Made by a program: the position numbers and the translations under genes. A stretch of DNA of 64,000 nucleotides from CBDDFV01 sp965227335. GTDB lineage: Bacteria > Planctomycetota > Phycisphaerae > Phycisphaerales > SM1A02. Every line of letters begins with the position of its first letter. The first letter of the stretch is position 1. A model generated the notes under the pieces. That model did not search any database and had not been told where the DNA came from. It saw only the letters and a program-made list of their open reading frames with translations. Location of the stretch: the NCBI GenBank assembly GCA_965227335.1, contig CBDDFV010000012.1:434001-498000 (forward strand). Direction: 5' to 3'. This document shows, piece by piece, positions 8,785-17,813 of this stretch.

Positions 8785-9849
8785 ATGACCGCGATCAGCC
8801 TGCAGGGGATCACCAAGCGTTACGGCGACGTCCTGGCCGTGAATGACATCGACCTCGAGATCAACTCGGGGGAGCTGTTTTTTCTTCTCGGCCCATCGGG
8901 CTGCGGCAAGACGACGCTGCTCCGCATGATTGCGGGGTTCATCGCCCCGACCGCCGGCTCGATCCGATTCGGGGCTCGCGACGTCACCAAGGCGCCGCCG
9001 AACAAGCGCAACACGGGGATGGTCTTCCAGAGCTACGCCCTCTGGCCGCACATGACGGTGGCGGACAACGTCGGCTACGGCCTGAAGCTGCGAAAGGTCG
9101 ACGCGACGGGGCGGGCGGAGCGGGTGCAGCGGGCGCTGGAGATGGTGCGGATGGGACCGTACGGCCGGCGGAAACCGAACGAGTTGTCGGGCGGTCAGCA
9201 GCAGCGGGTGGCCCTCGCCCGGGCCCTGGTGGTCGAGCCGGAGGTCCTGCTGCTCGACGAGCCGTTGTCGAACCTCGACGCGAAGCTGCGGCTGGAGATG
9301 CGGGAGGAGATCCGGCGGATCTGTTCGGAGACGGAGATCACGACGGTCTACGTCACGCACGATCAGAAGGAGGCGTTGTCGCTCGCGGATCGCGTCGCCG
9401 TGCTCGACATGGGCGTGGTGGCGCAGGTCGGTCCGCCCCGCGGGCTCTATCAGCGTCCGAGTTCGCGTTTCGTGGCGGACTTCCTCGGCGAGACGAATTT
9501 CCTGCACGCGGATGTGAAGGGCGTGGACAACGGACGCGCGACGCTGGAGACCGCATCGGGCACGCTGACCTCGACGGCGTTCGACGAGACGCTCCCGAAA
9601 GCCGGTTCGGTGACGTGTTCGATCCGGCCCGAAGCGCTGACCGCCGCCCCGGCGAACGGCGCGACCAACGTGCTCACCGGCGTGCGGCGGAGCGTGGTGT
9701 ACCTCGGCGAGATCGCGCAGCACGTGATCGAACTCGAAGACGGCGCGGAACTGCGCACGCTCGAAATGAACCCCCACGCGCCGGGCGCCTCGGGCGAGAC
9801 GGTGCGGCTGACGGTCGATCCCGATGACGTGGTGGTCCTGGGGGATTAG
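8785..9849 (+). CDS. ABC transporter ATP-binding protein (MalK/PotA/FbpC type)
   Basis: 354 residues. Complete ABC motifs are present: Walker A GPSGCGKT (36-43), Q-loop Gln82, signature LSGGQQQR (134-141), Walker B LLLDEP (155-160) and switch His192. A C-terminal TOBE-type region (about 240-350) follows. This architecture powers importers of sugars, polyamines or ferric iron; the substrate cannot be told because no permease or binding protein is adjacent. The ATG at 8785 has no ribosome-binding site but has TATCCT six bases upstream, suggesting a leaderless mRNA. A REP-like hairpin follows the stop. Confidence 0.85.
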   Translation: MTAISLQGITKRYGDVLAVNDIDLEINSGELFFLLGPSGCGKTTLLRMIAGFIAPTAGSIRFGARDVTKAPPNKRNTGMVFQSYALWPHMTVADNVGYGLKLRKVDATGRAERVQRALEMVRMGPYGRRKPNELSGGQQQRVALARALVVEPEVLLLDEPLSNLDAKLRLEMREEIRRICSETEITTVYVTHDQKEALSLADRVAVLDMGVVAQVGPPRGLYQRPSSRFVADFLGETNFLHADVKGVDNGRATLETASGTLTSTAFDETLPKAGSVTCSIRPEALTAAPANGATNVLTGVRRSVVYLGEIAQHVIELEDGAELRTLEMNPHAPGASGETVRLTVDPDDVVVLGD

Positions 9850-9859
9850 AACACCCAAG

Positions 9860-9878
9860 CCCCCGGCTCCGCCGGGGG
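9860..9878. repeat. REP-like hairpin (8-3-8)
   Basis: CCCCCGGC and GCCGGGGG pair around TCC. It is the reverse orientation of the window's GGA-loop family, in the gap after the ABC ATPase gene. Confidence 0.6.
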
Positions 9879-9907
9879 TTGACGTGAGGGAACCACGGAG
9901 CATCGCA

Positions 9908-10420
9908 ATGGAAGGAGCTGACCGGACACGCCTCGCTCGACTCCGTCGCAGGGAGCAGGCGCGCCGCGTCCGGCCTGATATTCGTCGCGCCATCGCCGAT
10001 GCGATCAATGTCGACGACAACCGCATTCGGTTCATCGGACATCGTCGGACGGAGCGGCTTCGCCGGATCTGGGTGGACGGGGTTCGAATGGGTCGCCCGG
10101 CGGCGGAGTGGACCGGCGCCGATGTGAACCTGGCCTTCGCCGTTGCCGGTCAGGCGCTGGCCAAGGTCGCGGGCGGCGATCGGCACTGGGTGTTGTTCCA
10201 TCATGCGGCGGACGAGGTGACGGGGGCTGCGCTGGCGCCCGCGTGTTCGCTCGACCGGCTGCGGTCGTTGCGTGAGGCGGAGATTCTGTCCGACGTGGTC
10301 GTCACCGCATGCGATGGCGCGTGGTGGTTGGTTCTGGAGCAGAACGAGTACGGTCACGACATGGTCAAGACGCCCGGAGGCGTATGGGCGTTGTATACGA
10401 GTGCGGCGACGTCGTGCTGA
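9908..10420 (+). CDS. Hypothetical protein
   Basis: 170 residues from the ATG at 9908, with GGAG nine bases upstream. I do not recognise a family. The N-terminus is strongly basic (RTRLARLRRREQARRVRPDIRR), followed by a mixed alpha/beta region with ADVNLAFAVAGQALAKVAGGDRHWVLFHHAADEV. The C-terminus has AWWLVLEQNEYGHDM and WALYTSA. No signal peptide or membrane helix is seen, so it is probably cytoplasmic. It is flanked by REP-like hairpins, which suggests a single-gene unit. Confidence 0.55.
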   Translation: MEGADRTRLARLRRREQARRVRPDIRRAIADAINVDDNRIRFIGHRRTERLRRIWVDGVRMGRPAAEWTGADVNLAFAVAGQALAKVAGGDRHWVLFHHAADEVTGAALAPACSLDRLRSLREAEILSDVVVTACDGAWWLVLEQNEYGHDMVKTPGGVWALYTSAATSC

Positions 10421-10443
10421 GTCCATCGCGGATCGTCGGAGGT

Positions 10444-10469
10444 CAACCCCCCGCGGAGCGAGGGGCTGG
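10444..10469. repeat. REP-like hairpin
   Basis: The element reads AACCCCCCGC-GGA-GCGAGGGGCT, a forward copy of the GGA-loop family with one mismatch in the stem, 23 bases past the preceding stop codon. Confidence 0.55.
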
Positions 10470-10492
10470 CCCATCAGAACATCCCGGACATC

Positions 10493-10575
10493 AAAAAAAG
10501 ATCGACTCGAACGCGGAGCCGAGAGTGCAGGTCGCACGGGGCGGGTGACGGCCTGCGAGAGCGTTCGAGTCGATC
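10493..10575 (-). terminator. Long-stem terminator of the bactofilin transcript
   Basis: GATCGACTCGAACGC (10500-10514) and GCGTTCGAGTCGATC (10561-10575) form a perfect 15-bp stem around 46 bases that hold a further GCAGG/CCTGC pairing. On the minus strand the stem is followed by seven T residues (10493-10499), the signature of a Rho-independent terminator for the genes at 10635-13379. The long loop is unusual and could also be the end of a stable RNA. Confidence 0.7.
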
Positions 10576-10634
10576 CGGGTGGATGATCCGCCCCCACGAG
10601 GGGACGGAGAGTCGAGGCGAAGAAGACGTGTGGG

Positions 10635-11147
10635 TCAGTCGTCGAGGGCCGACGCGAGCCGCGCGGCCCCGGCGGGCTTGGTTTCAATGAGCGCGGCGTC
10701 GGGTCCGGCGTCGGTCATCATCGCGTGTCCGTTGGCGGCCCCGTTCCCGGTCTTGCGTTCGGTGCGGGCGGCGGTCTTCGGCGCGACGGACTTCGGCGCC
10801 TTGCCGATGGTGAGGGCGCCGCGGAAGGTCGCGCCTTCGGGGATCGTCACGTGGGCGGCGACGACATCGCCGAGCAGGGTCGCCTTCGGGAGGAGCGTCA
10901 CGCCGCGGACGACGACCACGTCGCCCTCGATGACGCCGGCGACGGTGAGTTCGCCGCACGAGACCGCCGCGTTGATGGTGGACTGCTCATCGATTTCGAG
11001 TCCGCCCTCGGCGGAGAGCTGGCCCTCGATGGCGCCGCGAATGACGGCGTCGCCGCCGAGCTTGACGTCGCCGCGAATGACGGCGTTGGCGCCGATGACG
11101 GTCTGGACATCGGGGGTGGTGCGGGTGGTGTCGTCGGATGCGGGCAT
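10635..11147 (-). CDS. Bactofilin (polymer-forming cytoskeletal protein)
   Basis: 170 residues from the ATG at 11147, with GGAGGTCGAC upstream. The central region is made of short repeats (VIGANAVIRGDVKLGGDAVIRG, GGLEIDEQSTINAAV, LTVAGVIEGDVVVV, ATLLGDVVA) with Gly turns every five to six residues, the right-handed beta-helix of bactofilins (DUF583). These proteins polymerise without nucleotide and scaffold cell-shape or envelope machinery. The tail (about 115-170) is disordered and charged. It is the last gene of the FapA-bactofilin-bactofilin run and is followed by a strong terminator. Confidence 0.8.
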   Translation of the reverse strand: MPASDDTTRTTPDVQTVIGANAVIRGDVKLGGDAVIRGAIEGQLSAEGGLEIDEQSTINAAVSCGELTVAGVIEGDVVVVRGVTLLPKATLLGDVVAAHVTIPEGATFRGALTIGKAPKSVAPKTAARTERKTGNGAANGHAMMTDAGPDAALIETKPAGAARLASALDD

Positions 11148-11237
11148 GTGGTCGACCTCCATGTCGTGTCGTGTCGTGTTCCGAGGGGGGGCGGAGCGGC
11201 GTCTCGTCCAGTCGACGCCGCGCGAGTCCTTGGCGAC

Positions 11238-11780
11238 TCAGGGCGATCGGGCGGGCGATGTCCTGGCCGTCTGTCGATCGCGTGTGATGGCGGCCATGCG
11301 GGCGGCGAGTCGCGACTCTGCTTCGCCGCGGGCGGCGGGGTCGGCGTGGTCGCGGTTCGTGGGGACGACCGACGTCGCGCGATCCGTGCGCGAGGGGTCG
11401 GTGGAATGCGCGACGTGCTCATCATCGTCGCCCGGCGGGTCGGTTCGATCCATGAACCTGACGCAGCCGGCCTGGAGGGTCCCACGAATAGCGGCGGTCG
11501 GAGCGATGATCACGGGTCCTTCGACGGTGACATCGCCATCGATGCTGCCGGCGACGCTCAGGGTTCGGCAACGCACCGACCCGGAGATCGCGCCGGTCGC
11601 CGTCAGCTCCACCGCGCCGGCCGCTTCGAGGTCGCCCTCGAGCCGGCCGGCGAAGCGGAGGTCGCCGTCCACGCGAAGCGCGCCGGTGAGGACGCCGTCG
11701 GTGGTGAGGAGCACCGGTCGACACTCGTCGGTCGGCTTCACTTCGAGGGCGGCGGGCGGCGTGTCGGTCGCGTGGGCCAT
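11238..11780 (-). CDS. Second bactofilin-like protein
   Basis: 180 residues from the ATG at 11780, with AAGGAG nine bases upstream. Residues about 25-110 show beta-helix repeats (GVLTGALRVDGDLRFAGRLEG, AVELTATGAISGSV, TLSVAGSIDGDVTVEGPVIIAPTAAIRG), the bactofilin fold. The C-terminal 70 residues are acidic then basic and look disordered. It differs clearly from the neighbouring bactofilin in termini and repeat sequence, so the pair may form hetero-polymers. The gap to the downstream bactofilin is 90 bases. Confidence 0.75.
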   Translation of the reverse strand: MAHATDTPPAALEVKPTDECRPVLLTTDGVLTGALRVDGDLRFAGRLEGDLEAAGAVELTATGAISGSVRCRTLSVAGSIDGDVTVEGPVIIAPTAAIRGTLQAGCVRFMDRTDPPGDDDEHVAHSTDPSRTDRATSVVPTNRDHADPAARGEAESRLAARMAAITRDRQTARTSPARSP

Positions 11781-11942
11781 GAGGAGGCGCTCCTTCGCCG
11801 GATCGCGGTCTCGTCGTCCTGTCGAGTCCGCTTCGTCCTTGCCACAGGAGAATGCACAACCGCCGGCGATCTCTCGTCCGGCTCGAGATTTTCTCGACCG
11901 AACGCAAAATCGTCGGCGGCGGGGGGTTGCGATGCGCGGCGG

Positions 11943-13379
11943 TCAGGCCGCGAGGTTTTCCTGGTAGATCGTCGCGGTCTCGGCCAGCGGTCGGGCGCCT
12001 TCGCGCTGGTTGCGGACGGTGAGTCGCTGATTGTCATCCCAGCCGATCCACATCGGGCCCCTGACCTCTTCCTTGAAGAGGACCGTGGTCGGTCCGATGA
12101 CCAGCTTGACCTTCGGGTAGATCACCTTGCTGACGTGCACGTCGACACGCGCCTTCGACCTGATGACCGTATCGATCTCCGCGAGTTTCGTGGTCAACGG
12201 CTCGAGTTCACGGTCCACCTGGCTTCCCTCGAAGACGAATTCGGTCAGCATTTCCTTCTCACCCGGCGAAGGTCGCGCCCGCTGTCTGATCATGTCCTCT
12301 TTGACGGTGATCCCCGCGCGCTTTTCCTGGAGCCTGGTGATCGTCGCCACGAGCGCTCGTCGGTCGCCGACGAGCAGGGGAAGGCTTCCGAGGATGATCG
12401 TGGTGGGCGCCCACGCGTCGGAGCCGAGGACGGCGACCTTGAGCGATCCGGTCACCTCGATCTCGCCGCCGAGAATGGCGCCGCTGTCACACACGAGTGA
12501 TCCGCCGAGCGTGAGGTCGCAGTCGATGATTTCGTTCGCGACCTCGAGGTCGCCACGCACGATTCCCTTGACCTTGTCGAGGTACCGGAGTCTGGCGTCG
12601 CCTCCGATGTCCAGCGATCCGCCGTTCTGTCCGACAAATCCGCTGCTGCAGACGAAGTCGCCGCCGGTGATGATCTCGCCGGACTCGATCAGCTGGCCGA
12701 CCCGAAGCTCGCCTTCGGCCTTGATCCGGAATCCGGGCTTGACGCCGCCGGCGACCTGGACCGAGCCTTCGAACTCGACATGGCCGGTGTTGAAGTCGAC
12801 GTCGCCGGTGATCTCAAGCGTCTCGGAGATGCGCACGGCGGACTCGTCGAGCACGACCACGCCGTCGACCTTCGCCCGGATCGAGCCGTCCGCCTCGACG
12901 ATGATCGTGTCCGGATCGAATGTCAATTCGACGGCTTCGCCGTCGCGGGCCTCAAGGGGGGCGCCCGTGACATCGACGCCGGGCTCACCGCTCGTCGCCT
13001 CCCGCAGCCGGCCGATCACATCACCCGCCGCGACCCGCGGAAACGACTGACCCTCATAGTGATCGACCTTGCAGTCCGCGCAGGGCGCCTCGGCGCCTTC
13101 GAGGTTGAGCTGGGGATCCCAGTCAATCGCGCCGTCCACGCCATGGATGGGAGGGGTCGCCTCAGCGATGACCGCTTCGTGCGCCGTCGCCCCGTCGCCA
13201 TACTCTTCGACGAAGGTCGACAACGCTGCTTCGACGTCGGGCGTCGACGCGACGCCGGCCTTTTCCACCAGGGTGCGCAAAGACTCGACGGTCACCCGCG
13301 CGCTGCGGTTCGCCGCCGCCGCCAGCGTCGCCTGACAGCGATCCGGAGCGATTCTGATGTCGACATCGCCGCTGGACAT
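11943..13379 (-). CDS. FapA-family (DUF342) protein
   Basis: 478 residues from the ATG at 13379, with GAGGTCGGTC upstream. The N-terminal part contains VAAGDVIGRLREATSGEPGVDVTG, the usual DUF342 opening. A beta-helix of repeats follows (VRISETLEITGDVDFNTGHV, SVQVAGGVKPGFRIKAEG, LRVGQLIESGEIITGGDFV, LTLGGSLVCDSGAILGGEIEV), then a coiled-coil (LVATITRLQEKRAG.., about 340-410) and VHVSKVIYPKVKLVIG near the end. This is the FapA (flagellar assembly protein A/DUF342) architecture. Because it shares the beta-helix fold and transcription direction with two bactofilins, it is probably a partner in the same scaffold rather than a flagellar protein. Confidence 0.8.
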   Translation of the reverse strand: MSSGDVDIRIAPDRCQATLAAAANRSARVTVESLRTLVEKAGVASTPDVEAALSTFVEEYGDGATAHEAVIAEATPPIHGVDGAIDWDPQLNLEGAEAPCADCKVDHYEGQSFPRVAAGDVIGRLREATSGEPGVDVTGAPLEARDGEAVELTFDPDTIIVEADGSIRAKVDGVVVLDESAVRISETLEITGDVDFNTGHVEFEGSVQVAGGVKPGFRIKAEGELRVGQLIESGEIITGGDFVCSSGFVGQNGGSLDIGGDARLRYLDKVKGIVRGDLEVANEIIDCDLTLGGSLVCDSGAILGGEIEVTGSLKVAVLGSDAWAPTTIILGSLPLLVGDRRALVATITRLQEKRAGITVKEDMIRQRARPSPGEKEMLTEFVFEGSQVDRELEPLTTKLAEIDTVIRSKARVDVHVSKVIYPKVKLVIGPTTVLFKEEVRGPMWIGWDDNQRLTVRNQREGARPLAETATIYQENLAA

Positions 13380-13471
13380 GACCGACCTCGTCTCTCGTCG
13401 ACCTCGGCGGCTGCCACCGCCTCTCCACCTCGGGGCGGATCCGGTTCGAGCGCTGTGGAAGCCATCGACCG

Positions 13472-13485
13472 GTTGTTGCAACAAC
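13472..13485. promoter_or_regulatory. 14-bp perfect palindrome upstream of the fapA gene
   Basis: GTTGTTGCAACAAC reads the same on both strands. It lies 93 bases upstream of the FapA start in the promoter region of the cytoskeletal run, so it is a candidate operator. The binding protein is unknown. Confidence 0.4.
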
Positions 13486-13583
13486 TTCAGTCGGATGGAC
13501 CGTGAAGCCGGGGAATGTCAGGGAGGCCGGGGGCGGTCGGCCGGGGGCGGTCGGCGGGGAGGTCGCGAGGGCGCCCGGGGGGC

Positions 13584-14906
13584 TCAGCCGCGCCGGACGG
13601 GTCGGTACAGGGTGTCCCGTTCGACGGGTCGGAACCCCGCCTCGCGAATCGCCCGCTGGAGGTCCCACACGGTTGTTTCCTGGTGGGTGGACGAGACGCC
13701 GACCTTGGTGATGTCATACCAGACGACCGTCCCGTCGATGTCGTCCGCCCCGTGCTGGAGCATGAACTGGGCCATTTCCAGGGTCTGCATGATCCAGAAG
13801 GCCTTCGCGTGGGGCAGGTTGTCGAGCATCAGCCGCGCGATGGCCAGCGTGCGGAGGTTCTCGAGTCCGGTCGGGGCGGGGAGGTGTTCGAGTTCGCTCT
13901 CGTCCGGGAAGAACGGCAGCGGGATGATGGTCTGGAAGTAGCCGGTCGGGCTTGCTTCGGGCGTGGGAAGACGATCGGCGGGATACATCGCGCCGGGCCC
14001 GGTGAGGACGACGGCGGGGGCCTCCGTTCCGTCGGACGTCGTCGCGGTCTGGGTCTCGATTTCCTGCCCCGCGGCCCAGGCCAGCAGCGTGCGGTCCTGC
14101 TGTTCGCGCAGGAGCATCATGTGGCGGATGCGTTCGTGTCGGTGTTCGACGTGTCCGTAGAGCATGGTCGCGTTGGAGTTCAGCCCGATCGCATGGGCCG
14201 CGCGATGGACATCGAGCCACTCATCGGCCCCGATCTTGCCTTTGAACGCCTCGTCGTGGACGCGGTCGTCGAAGACTTCCGCTCCGCCGCCGGGCAGGGA
14301 ATCGAGCCCGGCCGCCTTGAGGTCTTCGAGCACCGCCTTGACGCCTTCGTAGCGGTCCTTCCAGCGTCGGCTGAGCCGGGCGAAGTGCACGATTTCGACG
14401 GCGGTGAACGCCTTGATATGGAGTTCGGGCGTCTGGGTCTTGAGCGCCCGGAGCATCTCGAGATACCACTCGAACTTCAGGTAGGGATGCAGGCCGCCCA
14501 CGATGTGAAGTTCGGTGGCGCCGTTGTCGAGGGCCTTCCGGGCTTCGGCGACGATCTCGTCGACGGTGTACTCGTACGCCCCCTCGTCGCCGCGCTTCCG
14601 ATAGAACGCACAGAACTTGCACGACAGGGCGCAGACGTTCGAGTAGTTGATGTGCCGGTTGATGTTGTAGTAGGCGATGTCGCCGTGGAGACGGCGACGG
14701 ACGTGATCGGCGAGGGCGCCGACGGTCCAGAGGTCGTTCGTTTCGTAGAGCCGCAGGCCGTCCTCACGTGAAAGGCGGCGGCCGTCGCGCACCTTCGCGA
14801 CGATGTCGGCGAGGGCCGGATCGAAGCCCGGACGCCGGCGGAGGGCGTCGAGGTCGAGGGCGGGGGGGTCGGCGGCGGGATGGATCGGGGCGTCGACGGT
14901 GATCAT
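13584..14906 (-). CDS. mqnE: Aminofutalosine synthase (radical SAM)
   Basis: 440 residues from the ATG at 14906. The radical SAM cluster motif is CALSCKFC (Cys92, 96, 99), inside INYSNVCALSCKFCAF, which is characteristic of the MqnE/MqnC/CofH group. LPGGGAEVF near residue 210 and GLNSNATMLYGH near 240 match MqnE, which joins SAM-derived adenosyl radical to 3-(1-carboxyvinyl)oxybenzoate to give aminofutalosine. Together with mqnB this shows the futalosine route to menaquinone. MqnC is the closest alternative. A TACCAT hexamer about 40 bases upstream of the ATG may be its -10. Confidence 0.85.
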   Translation of the reverse strand: MITVDAPIHPAADPPALDLDALRRRPGFDPALADIVAKVRDGRRLSREDGLRLYETNDLWTVGALADHVRRRLHGDIAYYNINRHINYSNVCALSCKFCAFYRKRGDEGAYEYTVDEIVAEARKALDNGATELHIVGGLHPYLKFEWYLEMLRALKTQTPELHIKAFTAVEIVHFARLSRRWKDRYEGVKAVLEDLKAAGLDSLPGGGAEVFDDRVHDEAFKGKIGADEWLDVHRAAHAIGLNSNATMLYGHVEHRHERIRHMMLLREQQDRTLLAWAAGQEIETQTATTSDGTEAPAVVLTGPGAMYPADRLPTPEASPTGYFQTIIPLPFFPDESELEHLPAPTGLENLRTLAIARLMLDNLPHAKAFWIMQTLEMAQFMLQHGADDIDGTVVWYDITKVGVSSTHQETTVWDLQRAIREAGFRPVERDTLYRPVRRG

Positions 14907-15122
14907 GGGGGCTCCGGGCGCAACGGGCGAACGAACCTCACATGGTAGCGCCGGAACGACCGGAGGTCCGCCCTCCGGTTTTGGCCGGGGCGGCTTGAGG
15001 CTCGAAGGAGGCGGGTCGATACCTCTCCCGGACGTCTCGCGCCGGCGCGCTCCCTGCGCGCCGAGACCCGACGACGGCGTCCGAGAATCACACGTCCACG
15101 GATGGACCGGAAGGGACTTGTC

Positions 15123-17606
15123 ATGGATTACGCTTCGCCGTCCAACCAGGAACCGACGAATCAGGACCCGGCCCCCGACGCCCCGCCGCCGTCGCCGTCC
15201 GAGACCCCGGACCCCGGCGCCTCGTCGTCGACGCCCGATGCGCCGTCCGGCGAGTTCGACGCGGCCAACGTGCTCAACATGATCTCGGACGTCGAGAGTC
15301 AGCTCCATCGCATCCGCAGCGCGCAGAAGAGCCACGAGGAAGAGGTGCGCTCGCTGGCGGAACAGCGGGCGGAAGTGGAGTCGGCGCGGCGGACGCTGGA
15401 GGAATCCCGCCAGGCCCTCGAAGACGCTCGCGCCGCCCTGGAGCAGGAGCGTCAGTCCGTCGAGGCGAGCGCCCGGGAGACCGCGGAGGCCCAGACCGCC
15501 CTCGAACAGACCCGCGAGACCCTCGACGCTCGCGCTCACGAGCTGGAGCAGCGCGAGGCGGCGATTGCGGAGCAGGAGTCGAGCGCGGCGGCGCAGCGGG
15601 AGTCGATCGACGCCGCGCAACGCGAGATTGACGAGCGTCGTCACGCTTTGGAGACGCAGGTGCGTGCGCACGAGGCGGCGCTCCGGGGTCAGGAGGACGA
15701 AGCGGCGGCGATCGAGAAGCGTCGCCTGCAGCTCGACGTCCGCACCGCTGCGTTGGAGGAGGAGTCTCGTCGTCTGGAGGCGCGTGAGGAGCAGGTGGCC
15801 GAGCGGGAGCGGTCGTTGAACGAAGCGCAGACGCAGTTCGAATCGGAGCAGTCGGCGCACGCGGAGCAGGTTCGTCGGGCGGCGTCGTTCGAACAGGAGC
15901 GGGGTCAGCTCGAGGCTCAGATCGAGGCGTTGCGACGGGAGACGTCGGAGCGGACCGAGGCGCTGGAGGCGAAGGCGTCGGCGCTGCAGGAAGCGCAGGC
16001 GGCGCTGGACGCGGAGAAGGCGCGGGCGGCGGACGCCGAAGCCGCCCAGGCGGAGTCGGAGCGTATCTTCGACGAGACACGATCATCGCTGGAGCAGCAG
16101 CTCGAGGAGCGATCGGAGCTGCTTTCGGTGGAGCGGGCGAATCTGGCGAAGGCGGGGGAGAAGCTGCGCGAGCTGTCGCAGGCGATCCAGCAGCAGGGCG
16201 ATTCGTTCGAGCGGGGGATGGCGGCGATCGAGTTGTCGGCGCGTCAGGCGGAGGAGCTCGAATCGTGCCGGACGAAGATCACGGAGCTGGAGGCGCAGGT
16301 CGCCTCGGGCGGCTCCTCGGGCGACGCCGCGGCCTTGCAGGACATGCAGGCGCGGCTGCGCGAGGTGGAGGGCGCGCTGGACGAGGCGGAGCGGAAGGCC
16401 GCCTCGGCCCCCGCCCTCGAAGCGAAGGTCCAGGAACTGGAGTCGGCGCTCGCGTCGGCGCAGGCGACGGGCGGCGACGACAGCGCCTCGGCCGCGCGGA
16501 TCGCGGAGCTTGAGCGGGCGCTGGCTGACGCCCTGGCGAAGGCGGAGGCGTCGACGCCGGACGAGGCCGCGGTCGCGACCATTGCGGAGCTGCAGGGCCG
16601 GATCGAATCGCTGGAGGGCGAACTCGTCGAGGCGCGTCGCCAGATCGAGGCGGGCGTGGCGGCGGAGACGGGTCCGCGGGTGAACGAACTGCGGGAGACG
16701 GCCCGACGCATCAAGGTCGCCGCGAAGAACCTGCAGGTGCGACGCGATCGGCTGCGTCGGGCCCGCCGGCTGATGCGCGAGCGTGGTCCGGGGGAGGGCG
16801 GCGGCAAGGCGGATTACGAACTGCGGGCGCGTCAGATGCGGGAGATGCAGCAGCAGCGTCAGGCGGTGCTCGAGGCGCAGTCCGCCCTCGCCGCGTCGGA
16901 ACGAAAGATGATCCGACGCTGGTCCCGCGGCAGGGCGATCGTGTCGGTGACCATGATCTTCATCCTCGCCGCGATCTTCGCCGGCGGCAGCTGGCTCGCG
17001 GCGGATCAGTTCTTCCCGGCGGAGATCGCGGCGTCGGTGACGTTGCGGGCGAAGTCGCGCAACGACCAGGGGCTGACCCCGAAGGAGATCGAGCAGTGGA
17101 AGCAGACGCAGTCGGAGCTGGTCCGGCACGAAGCGTTCCATAACACGCTGCTCGACCGGCTCGAGGACCGGCGGATCGACACGTTCGGCTCCGCCGCCGC
17201 CCTCGGCGCCCACCTCGCGGATCACCTCACCCTCGACACCGCGGGCGAGAACGAGATCACGCTGACGCTCACCGGCGAGAACCCGGATGCGACGATGATG
17301 CTGCTCGACACCCTCGCGGCGTCGCTCGCGACCGAGTCGGCGAAACAGGTCGCCTCGCATCGCGGCCGGGCCCGGTCGGTGATCGCGGCGGAGCGGGAGG
17401 AGAACGGCCACGTCCGCTACTCGACGCTCAACCCGATTCCGATCATGGACCAGCGTCTGGAACGGGCGGGGATCATCTTCGGGGGTTCGTTCACCGGGGC
17501 GCTGCTGCTGATCCTGATCGTCTACCTGCGGCTGGCCCGGGCCAAACGCGTGTTCGACGAATCGGAGATCGACATCGACGCCATCGCCCCGGCCGAAGCG
17601 GCCTGA
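15123..17606 (+). CDS. Long coiled-coil protein with Wzz-like C-terminal membrane module
   Basis: 827 residues from the ATG at 15123, with GGAAGGGA upstream. After a Pro/Ser-rich start (1-45), residues about 55-580 are an almost unbroken heptad-rich coiled coil (Glu/Ala/Gln/Arg). A transmembrane helix at about 605-630, a compact domain with AASVTLRAKSRNDQ and LTLTGENPDATMMLLDTLA (630-780), and a second helix at 781-805 follow, with a short acidic tail. Two helices flanking a small extracytoplasmic domain is the plan of Wzz/GumC polysaccharide co-polymerases, but here a roughly 80-nm cytoplasmic rod is attached. No tyrosine kinase domain is seen. Function is inferred only from topology. Confidence 0.65.
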   Translation: MDYASPSNQEPTNQDPAPDAPPPSPSETPDPGASSSTPDAPSGEFDAANVLNMISDVESQLHRIRSAQKSHEEEVRSLAEQRAEVESARRTLEESRQALEDARAALEQERQSVEASARETAEAQTALEQTRETLDARAHELEQREAAIAEQESSAAAQRESIDAAQREIDERRHALETQVRAHEAALRGQEDEAAAIEKRRLQLDVRTAALEEESRRLEAREEQVAERERSLNEAQTQFESEQSAHAEQVRRAASFEQERGQLEAQIEALRRETSERTEALEAKASALQEAQAALDAEKARAADAEAAQAESERIFDETRSSLEQQLEERSELLSVERANLAKAGEKLRELSQAIQQQGDSFERGMAAIELSARQAEELESCRTKITELEAQVASGGSSGDAAALQDMQARLREVEGALDEAERKAASAPALEAKVQELESALASAQATGGDDSASAARIAELERALADALAKAEASTPDEAAVATIAELQGRIESLEGELVEARRQIEAGVAAETGPRVNELRETARRIKVAAKNLQVRRDRLRRARRLMRERGPGEGGGKADYELRARQMREMQQQRQAVLEAQSALAASERKMIRRWSRGRAIVSVTMIFILAAIFAGGSWLAADQFFPAEIAASVTLRAKSRNDQGLTPKEIEQWKQTQSELVRHEAFHNTLLDRLEDRRIDTFGSAAALGAHLADHLTLDTAGENEITLTLTGENPDATMMLLDTLAASLATESAKQVASHRGRARSVIAAEREENGHVRYSTLNPIPIMDQRLERAGIIFGGSFTGALLLILIVYLRLARAKRVFDESEIDIDAIAPAEAA

Positions 17607-17813
17607 CGAAGAGCTGGCGTCCGATCAACGGGGTCATCGGTCCGAGAACGGCGTGAAGCTGGCGAAGGACGACGGGTGGCGCCGCGCGTCCGACGCCGGA
17701 TCCTGCGTCTTCACCGAGCGCCGCGGGGAATGAAGTCGATGGTGTCTGAAGCCGGTCGTCTCCGGGACGGGACCCTGACGTTCCGCCACGACCGGCAAGG
17801 GAGGGAACGACGC

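Noticed and set aside
10500..10575. tRNA gene
   Set aside because: The 15-bp stem lacks cloverleaf spacing and a TTCGA-type T-loop in the right place; a T tract indicates a terminator.
11943..13379. Flagellar role of the FapA-like gene
   Set aside because: No flagellar gene is in the window and the neighbours are bactofilins, so the flagellar label was not adopted.
13525..13552. Tandem 14-mer GGCCGGGGGCGGTC as a regulatory site
   Set aside because: Two copies only, low-complexity G-rich, next to a gene end; no support for function.
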